From CAZIVP01 sp964542915 (GTDB lineage: Bacteria; Calditrichota; Calditrichia; Calditrichales; Calditrichaceae): a stretch of 64,000 nucleotides of DNA. The DNA is taken from NCBI GenBank assembly GCA_964542915.1, contig CAZIVP010000004.1, positions 62,001-126,000 on the forward strand, read 5' to 3'. Under the pieces are notes generated by a model. That model was not told the origin of the DNA. It made no database searches and saw only the letters and a program-made list of their open reading frames with translations. The translations under genes were made by a program, and so were the position numbers. Every line of letters starts with the position of its first letter. The first letter of the stretch is position 1. Shown here piece after piece: positions 9,229 through 18,142 of this stretch.

Positions 9229-9528
9229 AAAGACAAGTCATTGAAAGCTTTATTCTCTGATTAAACGGTATTAACAATACATACCTATTCCATTTCCTTA
9301 CAAATGAAGAAGATGGAATCGAAAATAGAATCACACAAAACAAGAAAATTATTTTAAATGTTGTGTCGAAGTTCATTTTATAAAAATGGATTGCTCTCTA
9401 AATTTGTCGCAAAACCTTTTTGCCATTTAAGGAACAATTTTTTAATATTGCCGGTAGTTTTGTGGAACGTACAGTTGAAGTTTAAAGACGATAATACGAT
9501 GATTAATCAATAACTTTAAGGTTTGTAA
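9229..9528. other. AT-rich intergenic region upstream of peptide deformylase gene
   Basis: About 300 bases without a recognisable gene. It contains an imperfect inverted repeat (ATTCCAT ... ATGGAAT, around 9290-9320) but no RNA family that I can name. The def promoter should lie here; I could not pick it out with confidence. Confidence 0.4.
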
Positions 9529-10026
9529 ATGTTAAGATTGAGATATATCGGTGATCCAATATTGAGAAAACCGGCGGAAGCAGTGAGCGCTTTCGATGAA
9601 AAACTACAAGATACCATTAAAAAAATGATTGAAATCATGCATCGCGAAGATGGTATCGGGTTAGCGGCAAATCAGGTAGGATTGAGTGATCAGGTATTGG
9701 TGGTTGACATATCAGCTGTACAAAAATCCGAAAAAGCCCGTCCATTTATCAATCCTAAAATATTAGAAAGTACGGGTCATATCAACGAGGAAGAGGGTTG
9801 TTTATCTATTCCGGGCATCCGCGAAGAAGTGCCGCGGTCTTCAGAAATTCTGGTTCGTTATCAGGATGAGAAGGGCGAATCCAGAGAAGAACGATATGAG
9901 GGCTTGATGGCTCGTGTATTACAGCATGAAATCGATCATCTAAACGGCATCTTATTTGTGGATCGCATTAGCCCGGTGAAGCGCAATATGCTGATTTCGC
10001 AGAATTTAATACCGACAACTTACTGA
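9529..10026 (+). CDS. def: Peptide deformylase
   Basis: Removes the N-formyl group from nascent proteins. The 165-residue product has all three family motifs: GIGLAANQVG (motif 1), EEGCLSIPG (motif 2, Cys metal ligand) and LQHEIDHLNG (motif 3, HExxH ligands and catalytic Glu). The N-terminus (LRYIGDPILRKPAE) is typical. ATG start with a weak AAGG ahead. It is followed 29 bases later by the leucyl aminopeptidase gene, a sensible pairing because both process N-termini or peptides. Confidence 0.96.
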   Translation: MLRLRYIGDPILRKPAEAVSAFDEKLQDTIKKMIEIMHREDGIGLAANQVGLSDQVLVVDISAVQKSEKARPFINPKILESTGHINEEEGCLSIPGIREEVPRSSEILVRYQDEKGESREERYEGLMARVLQHEIDHLNGILFVDRISPVKRNMLISQNLIPTTY

Positions 10027-10055
10027 TTTCCCGATACGATTTTGGATTAATTGAA

Positions 10056-11561
10056 ATGTTTCAGATTGCTACAATGCCGAGCCAGGCTTTAAAAAGTGAT
10101 AGTCTGGTGCTTTTTTTTGACGAAGCTTTCCTCCGTAAAAGACGTAAGGATTTTTCCTTTTTACTAAACCCACTTAACAGCATCCTCAGGCAAATTATTG
10201 ATTTGAAAGATTTTAATGGTACGTTCAAGGAAATCTCGGTGTTTTATCCTGCCCGTGAAGAAGTCGATATAGAACGCATTGTTTTAGTCGGGACGGGGGA
10301 CGAAGACTCCTTAACTACCGAAAACTTACGTGTATTGGGCTATTTAATTGCAGAAAAACACCGAGCATTATCGGCGAAGCGCATACATCTATTTTTGGGT
10401 AACATGTGTTTTTGCCGGGAAGAATTGGTGCAAGCGATTACAGAAGGTATCTTATACAATCATTATTCAATACCCGATCAAAAAACCGGCAAAAAACCAA
10501 AACGACGCAAACAACAATTCATATTTGTTTGCAATAAAACTGAGTATTCTCCGCGTTTTCGTAAATCCTTAATCGAAACCCGGCAAATTCTTGACAATGT
10601 ATCGTTTGCGCGGGATTTGGCCAATCAACCAGCCAATCAATTAACCCCGCTTGCCTTTCTCGAGCAAATACGAAAATTTTTTAACAATAAGGACAATATA
10701 CAAATCGATGTGCTGGATCAGGATGCCCTGGAGGCGAAGAAACTTAACGCCTTACTTGCGGTAAATCGTGGCAGTGCCAATTTACCGTATTTAATCGTTT
10801 TAAAGTATGAACCTGAAGGCGGCGCACACAAATGGCTGGGATTGGTCGGAAAAGGCGTAACCTTTGATAGCGGCGGGATAAGCATTAAACCGGCAGCGCG
10901 TATGGATGAGATGAAGTATGATATGGCCGGCGCTTCAGCTGTTGTTGGAATGATTGCTCATATTGCTGAAAAAAGGCCGCGTCTCGGTATAATAGCCGCG
11001 TTACCACTCGTTGAGAACTTACCGGATGGTAGGGCCATTAAACCCGGCGATGTAATTGAAACTTACAGCGGCAAAACGGTGGAAATTATCAATACCGACG
11101 CCGAAGGCCGCTTAATTTTAGCGGATGCTCTCGCGTACCTACAAAAAAACCATAATCCGGATGCACTGATTGACTTTGCCACGCTCACCGGTTCATGTCT
11201 GGTGGCTCTCGGCGATAAACGCGCCGCCCTGTTTTCCAATTCGGAATCGTTAAAGACTGTTTTATACGAGGCCGGAGAGCGGTCAGGAGATTCGGTTTGG
11301 CCGATGCCGTTGGATTCCGTTTACCAAAAGTTGCTGGAAAGTGATTTTGCGGATCTGAAAAATGTCGGCGGACGCTATGGCGGTGCAATAACCGCTGCAA
11401 AATTTTTAGAAAATTTTGTCGGAGACACCCCATGGGCGCATATTGATATTGCCGGAACGGCTTTTAATGTTCAAAATGTCGATTATTTACCAAATGGAGC
11501 CACCGGTTTCGGGGTTCGTTTATTTGCACATGCACTAAAAACGCTTGAAAAAGCGATTTAA
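10056..11561 (+). CDS. pepA: Leucyl aminopeptidase, M17 family
   Basis: Cytosolic di-metal aminopeptidase of 501 residues. The catalytic C-terminal half has the metal-ligand region GKGVTFDSGGISIKPA (Lys and Asp ligands), KYDMAGA, and the M17 signature NTDAEGRLILADAL; GGAITAAKFLENF and WAHIDIAGTA follow as usual. The N-terminal domain (about residues 1-180) is more divergent and holds a basic GKKPKRRKQQ stretch. ATG start; no clear ribosome-binding site, which fits coupling to the upstream def gene. Confidence 0.94.
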   Translation: MFQIATMPSQALKSDSLVLFFDEAFLRKRRKDFSFLLNPLNSILRQIIDLKDFNGTFKEISVFYPAREEVDIERIVLVGTGDEDSLTTENLRVLGYLIAEKHRALSAKRIHLFLGNMCFCREELVQAITEGILYNHYSIPDQKTGKKPKRRKQQFIFVCNKTEYSPRFRKSLIETRQILDNVSFARDLANQPANQLTPLAFLEQIRKFFNNKDNIQIDVLDQDALEAKKLNALLAVNRGSANLPYLIVLKYEPEGGAHKWLGLVGKGVTFDSGGISIKPAARMDEMKYDMAGASAVVGMIAHIAEKRPRLGIIAALPLVENLPDGRAIKPGDVIETYSGKTVEIINTDAEGRLILADALAYLQKNHNPDALIDFATLTGSCLVALGDKRAALFSNSESLKTVLYEAGERSGDSVWPMPLDSVYQKLLESDFADLKNVGGRYGGAITAAKFLENFVGDTPWAHIDIAGTAFNVQNVDYLPNGATGFGVRLFAHALKTLEKAI

Positions 11562-11736
11562 ACCCAACTCTGTTTCCTCTCATTCTGACCCGGTTAACCG
11601 ATCCTAAATATTTGAAAAATGCCATACTCAATGAAGTAAAATTTGGTTTGCTTCGTAAAATCCGAACGCCTATTTTCCATCATCCAATCGTTTTTTTACA
11701 TGAAGCGTCTGTTAATCAAGCCGGAGACAACATTAT

Positions 11737-13755
11737 ATGCTTACATTTATAGAAAAGATAGCGTTTATTGTTATTGCAGTCATATCTGTTGCACTTACCT
11801 GGCGTACCTTTTCAACCATGATTGGGGTCATCAACCGCGGTCAGGATAAACTTTACTTCAATAAATTTGGTCGTAGGTTTCGTGAGGCGCTTTCCGTTTT
11901 ATTTACCCAAAAGACGGTGCTTAAAAACCGTCCTGCTATTAGCTTCATCCATTCTCTGGTTGCGTGGGCATTTATCTTATACATACTGGTAAACATCGGT
12001 GATGTTCTTCAGGGTTATATTGCCAATTATCATTTTTTGGGACGCGGAATGATCGGCAACCTTTATCGTTTTTTTGTGGATATTTTCAGCATTCTTGCTG
12101 TTTTGGGCGTACTCATATTTTTGATCCGAAGATTTATAACCGGCTCGCCGTATTTACAAGTACACGAAAACGTAATGCTTTCAGACAAGGCCAAAAAAGG
12201 AATGCGCCTCGATTCTCTCATCGTGGGCCTGTTCATTATATTTCACGTAGGTTTTCGCTTTTTAGGCTCCTCCTTTGAACTGGCGTATTCGGGAAGCGAT
12301 GGTTGGCAACCGTTAGCTTCCAGTGTGGCCATTTTGTGGCAATCGTTTTCACCGCAGTCCCTTAACCTTTTTTATCATATTTCGTGGTGGTTTGCGCTCG
12401 GTTCGATTTTGGCATTTATTCCTTACTTTCCGGCAAGTAAGCATATCCACCTCATGATGGGGCCGTTTAACTACTTTTCACAGCCGAAACGAAATGCCGC
12501 GGGAACGCTTGAACCGATCGATATGGAAGACGAATCGGCCGAACAATTTGGTGTTGCACGAATCGAACATTTGGAAAAATCCCAACTGGTCGATGCATAC
12601 GCCTGTATCATGTGTTATCGTTGTCAGGATGTGTGTCCGGCCTATGTTACGGGCAAAGAGTTGAGCCCCGCCACGTTGGAAATAAATAAACGTTACTATC
12701 TAAATGAGCATAAAAAAGAACTTGCGGCGGGCGAGGAGAGCGGACACCATTTAATCGAGTACGGATTGAGTGAATCTGCCCTCTGGGCCTGTACCAGTTG
12801 TGCGGCTTGTGTGGAAGTCTGTCCTGTTGGGAATGAGCCGATGTATGATATCCTCAATATCCGGCGCGATCGGGTGTTGATGGAATCGGCTTTTCCGAAA
12901 CAATTGCAAAATGCGTTTAATGGTATGGAACGCAACGAAAATCCATGGAATATCAACGAGGATCGACTGAAATGGGCTAAAAACGATGATTCCATCACCG
13001 TTCCGACCATCGAAGAAAATCCAAACTTTGATGTTTTATACTGGGTGGGATGTGCAGGCGCTTTCGATCAGCGCGGCCAATCTATCGCACGAGCGTTTGC
13101 TAAAATTTTAAATCATGCCAATGTAAATTTCGCGGTTTTGGGAAACAAAGAGAGCTGCACAGGAGACAGCGCCAGACGCGCCGGCAACGAGTATCTCTTT
13201 TCTATTATGGCGGAGAATAATGTTAAGAGGCTCAATGAGGCCGGTATTAAAAAAATTGTGGCAACCTGTCCCCATTGTGTGCATACGCTAAAAAATGAGT
13301 ATGGTCAGTTCGGCGGTCAATATGAAGTGGTGCACCACAGTCAATTGATTCAGCAACTCATCAATCAAGGAAAAATTAATACTTCAAATGATCAACCATT
13401 TGATAGCGTTACCTTCCACGATCCATGTTATTTGGGCCGTCATAATAATATTTACGATGATCCGCGGCACAATTTGACCGCACTGGGTTTCCCGGTAACC
13501 GAGATGAAGCGTAATCGCGAAAACAGCTTTTGTTGCGGGGCAGGCGGTGCACAGATGTGGAAAGAAGAAGAACCCGGTCAGCAGGCAGTGCGCCAAAATC
13601 GGTTTAAAGAAGGAGAAGAAACGGGGGCTCAAACCATTGGCACGGGATGCCCGTTTTGTCTGACCATGTTGACCGATGCCTCCAATGAACTGGAATCTCA
13701 AACCGAAGTTAAAGATATCGCCGTCCTGATTGCGGAAAAATTGAAGAAGACATAA
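11737..13755 (+). CDS. Membrane FeS oxidoreductase, probable ETF:quinone oxidoreductase (EMO-like)
   Basis: A 672-residue fusion. Residues about 1-260 hold several membrane helices with His residues, resembling a NarI/HdrE-type cytochrome b unit. Two [4Fe-4S] motifs follow, CIMCYRCQDVCP (about residue 290) and CTSCAACVEVCP (about residue 350). Two CCG domains then follow, including TCPHCVHTL and CCGAGGAQMW, the latter followed by GTGCPFCLTM. This architecture matches the DUF224/HdrD-like proteins proposed to pass electrons from electron-transfer flavoprotein to menaquinone during fatty-acid oxidation. No etfA/etfB or acyl-CoA dehydrogenase genes are nearby, so the partner is inferred. ATG start with GGAGA upstream. 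Confidence 0.82.
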   Translation: MLTFIEKIAFIVIAVISVALTWRTFSTMIGVINRGQDKLYFNKFGRRFREALSVLFTQKTVLKNRPAISFIHSLVAWAFILYILVNIGDVLQGYIANYHFLGRGMIGNLYRFFVDIFSILAVLGVLIFLIRRFITGSPYLQVHENVMLSDKAKKGMRLDSLIVGLFIIFHVGFRFLGSSFELAYSGSDGWQPLASSVAILWQSFSPQSLNLFYHISWWFALGSILAFIPYFPASKHIHLMMGPFNYFSQPKRNAAGTLEPIDMEDESAEQFGVARIEHLEKSQLVDAYACIMCYRCQDVCPAYVTGKELSPATLEINKRYYLNEHKKELAAGEESGHHLIEYGLSESALWACTSCAACVEVCPVGNEPMYDILNIRRDRVLMESAFPKQLQNAFNGMERNENPWNINEDRLKWAKNDDSITVPTIEENPNFDVLYWVGCAGAFDQRGQSIARAFAKILNHANVNFAVLGNKESCTGDSARRAGNEYLFSIMAENNVKRLNEAGIKKIVATCPHCVHTLKNEYGQFGGQYEVVHHSQLIQQLINQGKINTSNDQPFDSVTFHDPCYLGRHNNIYDDPRHNLTALGFPVTEMKRNRENSFCCGAGGAQMWKEEEPGQQAVRQNRFKEGEETGAQTIGTGCPFCLTMLTDASNELESQTEVKDIAVLIAEKLKKT

Positions 13756-13897
13756 GCGATAAAAATAGACCTTCAGATATAACACCTTTACTCAAAACAA
13801 CGTTTTTTATCTTTGAATTCTGTGCCCCGATCTGCTTTCGCTATTTTGACATTAATCTATATTTTCCATAAATTAAAAGGCTTTAATAAAAGGGCGA

Positions 13898-16800
13898 TTG
13901 CGGAACATCCCAAGTGGATACACGTTTCAAAAACTTGTAAAAAAATGGAATAATCAAGACGTATTCATGAGAAAACTGTTCATCATTGTTGCGGTGAGTA
14001 TAACCATATTCGGTTTACTCATCACGGCATCTCCATATATTTTACGTTTATTCAACTTGGATAAACCGGTAAAACGATTTATCATACCAAAGATTATCGG
14101 GCCGTCTCAAACGCGTCTTGATGTTGAAAATTTCAGAATTGGCCTCGGTAAGCTGGAATTGGAAAATGGGGCGGTAGCTTCCAGAGATCGTCAGTACCGC
14201 ATGTTATTGAAACAAATTGAATTCGATTTCAATTTTTTACGATTTCTTAAAAATCCGACGCGTCTACAAAAAGCCATCAAAAATGTTTACCTGGTCGAAC
14301 CGCGCCTTATCTTAAACCGCATCACCGATTCGAGCTCCGTACAATCAAATACCAAAGAGAAGCTTCATTATCAAAACATTCAGGATGTGTTGAAAAAAAT
14401 TAGAGCTGTTCGTCATCTGGATCGCGTCAATATAAAGAACGGAAGAGTAATTTGGGAAACCGCTGACAGACAGTTTATTGCCATTGCGGACAATTTGAAC
14501 GGTTGGCTGCATTCTTCGAATTTACAAAATATCGAATTGAATATGACCGGAAGCTTGTCATCCGATTCCGAACAAAATTTTAAAACGATTACCACTATCG
14601 ATCTAAAAAACAAAGCATTTAAATCCATCCTTCAATTTATCAATTATGAATTGCACGATTCGCCCATAAGATACTTACGGGAGTTGGGCGATATTGAACA
14701 AGGGATGATCGATGGTGAGATTGTTTTAGCCAACACAAATTTCAATATTGACAGTACAAAATTTTTTGGCAGCCTCTCCTTCGATGGCCTGCGTGGGCAT
14801 ATAAGGGGTTATCGCTTTTCAAATATTACCTTTCATGCCAATATCGAGAATAATCGGTTAACCATCGATAAAGGCAGCGGTAATCTGTTCAGCGATAGTT
14901 TGAATTTCGAACTTTCCATGGCCAATATCTGGCAGCCGACCGTAAAATTTAAGGCCCGAATTGAAAAAACGATGTTCGGAAAACTCCTGCCGGAACGGCA
15001 TTTGCAAACATTAGATAATGTATTCGGTGACCTCGCTGTAGAAGGACAATACGATTTCAAAAAACATGATGGCCTTTTTCAATTTGCATCCAATGCATTA
15101 AATCATCCCGAGTACGGTAAATGTAGCCAATTCAAAGCCCAATTGACACGAGAAGCCGATCAATACCGATTTAGGCTGTATAACGCTGAAATCGGGCGAT
15201 ATCAATTCCAGGGAACCGGGCGCTATATCCCCGGCCGACATCGTTTGTGGACGCGTTTGGATATAAGCGGTGCATTTGATCGACATAAAGTTTTTGATCG
15301 CTTAAGCCAAAAGCAGCAACGCTTGCAACTTAATGTGTATGTGAACACGCGTAATCGAAACATGACGGGCAACTGGCAATATGCAATCGCACAATCCATT
15401 GAAGACACGCTCTTATGGATCAACGGAAAACTGGAAGGCAACCGGCGCTTTGTTCATCTCGAATCACAAGCGAGTAACAGTCCGGATTTTGATATTGATT
15501 TCAAGATAAGCCGTTATTTAAACGATATCAAAATCGAACGCGCGGAAATAAATTTGGTGCCCATTCACCGTTTTATCTCAGAGCCATTTCTGCAAAAACC
15601 CTTCAAGCGTTTTGCAACAAGGGCTACGTTCAAAGGCACCGCAAACCAGCTTGATGGTAATATCGAAATTTTTGATAGACAAAACCCTTCTGATATTTTT
15701 GTACTGAGAACGAGCATTAATCGTTTGCTTAAAGACAAGCGATTGATCAAGGGCACGATTCACTATAAGAATATTGACGGCAATTACCACGTGAATTTAA
15801 CGCCTTCAAAAATGCAGGGAGAATTTAAGGTTAATCATGAACTTCAAGGCGATTTGAAAATTGATTTACTCAGTGATAAACCCTTGAGCGGCACGTTCAA
15901 TTTTGATGACTTTAATATCATGCGTCTTTTCGCAGATAGCGTTTTGTCCGATGACTTTCGTTTTCAGGGAAGCATTGACGGACAGATCACGTTGAGCGGC
16001 ACTCTTAACGATCCGGTTTTGAACGCCCGATTATCGGGAGAAAAGTTCGTATTTAATGACGTCGGTTATTATCAGGCCGAAGCTTCCTTGAATGCAACCC
16101 GCGAACGCTGGAAGCTTGATTCTCTTGCGATTAGCCTCAACAACATTCCCATTTTAAAGGGGACCCTGGAACATCGCCAATATAATAATGAGCTCGACGG
16201 ATTTATTAGCGGAAGCGGTGTGAACGCTGAACAGCTTTTCAATACCTTCTTTAAGGAAACGCCCTACATTAGCGGACAAATGGACTATCGGGTGCGTATT
16301 TCGGGCCCATCCGAGCGCCCTGTTTTGTCGGGCGCAATCGATCTCCAAGACGGTGTTCTGGATAAAATTAAGTACGACAAGATAAACATTGCATTCAACG
16401 ATTCACTTCTGGCAGGAATACAAAGCCTTGATTACGCTCAGCATAAATTTTATCTGAAAACATTCGAAATGTCCGAGATGGGCAAATACCATTTAACGGC
16501 AAATGGAGCCCTTGCAGATCAAAGCGAAAACCCGATCGATCTTGATGTACATTACCAGGGTGATGTCTTTTTTCTGCTGCCTTATCTCAACGATTTTTTT
16601 GAACGCGGAAGTTGTAATTCGGATATCGCATTACATATTGCGGGCAAACCCGATCAACTCCGGATTATGAGCGGCCGCGCCGTGATTGAGCGCGGCGAGT
16701 TATGGATGGATGAAGTGGCGAAACATGTGGATAACATACATGGCGTCATCGAGCTTGAAAAAGGAACGAATCGGGTAAATTTCATCAATTTTGAAGGGAA

Positions 16801-18127
16801 GGTGGGCGAGACTTCGTTAACGATTAATACCGTAAGGGATGTGGTACTTGCTAACGGCGATAAGCTGGATTCCTGGTATTTTGAAAGCCTGGATTTGGAT
16901 TTTGGCGTTCTGGCGATGCAAACAGACGCAGAAGGCATTCAATTACACATTCCGGGTTTAATGCACGATGGCGATACCGGTCGGCTGCATCTCAGTGGTA
17001 AAGAAGAAGGCGAGATGTTCTATTTTGCAGGACCCTTAAAGCATCCGGTCGTACGGGGGGCGGTAACACTGTATAATGTGCGGTTAACCTACCCCTTCAT
17101 TCAAAATGAATCCAAAGACTACAGTGATAATCCTGCTGTGGAATTTCTCAGAAATATCAACTGGGATGTAAAAACGCTCTCCGGAGAAGATGTCCTCTAT
17201 GTGCGGGAAATACCCGCGTATATAGGTAAAGTAAACACCGAACTCTATATCGATGAATCCAGTGAAGGATTGGAATTCAGCGGTATTATCGAAGAGCACA
17301 CATTCAATCCCACCGGCAAAATGGTCTCACAGCGGGGCAGACTGGAATATCTGGATCAAAATTTTAGGGTGGAGCGCTTTTCGGCCGAATTTAACGAATA
17401 CAGCAACTTACCCATTATTTCCGGAAGGGCTTGGACGACCATTCGAGACAGTGTCGGCGCGATACCAAAAACCATCTACCTGAAACTTTATGCTGTGGAT
17501 GAAGAGACCGGCAGTGAAATTCAACAGGGACGCTGGGAAGATTTCCGCTTTAAGTTGGTGTCTGCCGATCCCCAGATCGGAGAGACGCAGGAACAGGTCC
17601 TTGCGTACATGGGATTTTCTGTCGGCAATATCAAGCAGAAAGCGACAAGCGTCGGCGGAGCGGTAACCGAACGCTACCTGATCCGGCCGTTGCTCAGGCC
17701 GATCGAACGCACACTGGAGCGCAAATTGGGAATGGATATGGTACGCATTAATTCCAATATTGCGCGTAATTTGTTTTATAGCAGCCTTATCACACAACAA
17801 AATTATAATTTCAACAGCGGACTTCTCAATCCCTTTGCCACAGAAACGCCCTATCTCTTTTTGATGCAAAGTTCGGAAGTTACGCTGGGTAAATACATCA
17901 CTCAAGACCTGTTTCTGACGTATACCGGACAATTGGTATCGGTGTACGATCAAACCGAAACAGAGCTGGAATTGAACCATTCGGTTGGTATTGAATACCG
18001 ATTTTTCAGAAACGTTTTGCTTGAACTTGAGTATGATCGGGAATTAATTGGCTATTACCGTTTGCCCGATCAAAAACAATATTTTGAGGATTTCAAAATC
18101 AGGCTACGTCATTCATTTACATTCTAA
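13898..18127 (+). CDS. tamB: TamB-like translocation/assembly and lipid-transport protein
   Basis: Large AsmA/TamB-family protein of 1409 residues. One N-terminal membrane helix (about residues 25-48) is followed by more than 1000 residues of repeating beta-strand sequence, as in the long groove-shaped proteins that bridge inner and outer membranes. The C-terminal DUF490 domain (about 1020-1409) contains QIGETQEQVLAYMGF, and the protein ends in Phe like an outer-membrane strand. The chosen TTG start has AAAGGG ahead; ATG at 13967, directly before the membrane helix, is a strong alternative. It lies 15 bases upstream of bamA, its expected functional partner. TamB-family proteins act in outer-membrane protein assembly or phospholipid transport; which applies here cannot be told. 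Confidence 0.88.
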   Translation: MRNIPSGYTFQKLVKKWNNQDVFMRKLFIIVAVSITIFGLLITASPYILRLFNLDKPVKRFIIPKIIGPSQTRLDVENFRIGLGKLELENGAVASRDRQYRMLLKQIEFDFNFLRFLKNPTRLQKAIKNVYLVEPRLILNRITDSSSVQSNTKEKLHYQNIQDVLKKIRAVRHLDRVNIKNGRVIWETADRQFIAIADNLNGWLHSSNLQNIELNMTGSLSSDSEQNFKTITTIDLKNKAFKSILQFINYELHDSPIRYLRELGDIEQGMIDGEIVLANTNFNIDSTKFFGSLSFDGLRGHIRGYRFSNITFHANIENNRLTIDKGSGNLFSDSLNFELSMANIWQPTVKFKARIEKTMFGKLLPERHLQTLDNVFGDLAVEGQYDFKKHDGLFQFASNALNHPEYGKCSQFKAQLTREADQYRFRLYNAEIGRYQFQGTGRYIPGRHRLWTRLDISGAFDRHKVFDRLSQKQQRLQLNVYVNTRNRNMTGNWQYAIAQSIEDTLLWINGKLEGNRRFVHLESQASNSPDFDIDFKISRYLNDIKIERAEINLVPIHRFISEPFLQKPFKRFATRATFKGTANQLDGNIEIFDRQNPSDIFVLRTSINRLLKDKRLIKGTIHYKNIDGNYHVNLTPSKMQGEFKVNHELQGDLKIDLLSDKPLSGTFNFDDFNIMRLFADSVLSDDFRFQGSIDGQITLSGTLNDPVLNARLSGEKFVFNDVGYYQAEASLNATRERWKLDSLAISLNNIPILKGTLEHRQYNNELDGFISGSGVNAEQLFNTFFKETPYISGQMDYRVRISGPSERPVLSGAIDLQDGVLDKIKYDKINIAFNDSLLAGIQSLDYAQHKFYLKTFEMSEMGKYHLTANGALADQSENPIDLDVHYQGDVFFLLPYLNDFFERGSCNSDIALHIAGKPDQLRIMSGRAVIERGELWMDEVAKHVDNIHGVIELEKGTNRVNFINFEGKVGETSLTINTVRDVVLANGDKLDSWYFESLDLDFGVLAMQTDAEGIQLHIPGLMHDGDTGRLHLSGKEEGEMFYFAGPLKHPVVRGAVTLYNVRLTYPFIQNESKDYSDNPAVEFLRNINWDVKTLSGEDVLYVREIPAYIGKVNTELYIDESSEGLEFSGIIEEHTFNPTGKMVSQRGRLEYLDQNFRVERFSAEFNEYSNLPIISGRAWTTIRDSVGAIPKTIYLKLYAVDEETGSEIQQGRWEDFRFKLVSADPQIGETQEQVLAYMGFSVGNIKQKATSVGGAVTERYLIRPLLRPIERTLERKLGMDMVRINSNIARNLFYSSLITQQNYNFNSGLLNPFATETPYLFLMQSSEVTLGKYITQDLFLTYTGQLVSVYDQTETELELNHSVGIEYRFFRNVLLELEYDRELIGYYRLPDQKQYFEDFKIRLRHSFTF

Positions 18128-18142
18128 AAACGGAGGCAAGAT

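Noticed and set aside
17408..17980. 190-codon open frame on the minus strand inside tamB
   Set aside because: Antisense to the conserved TamB C-terminal domain with no recognisable protein features.
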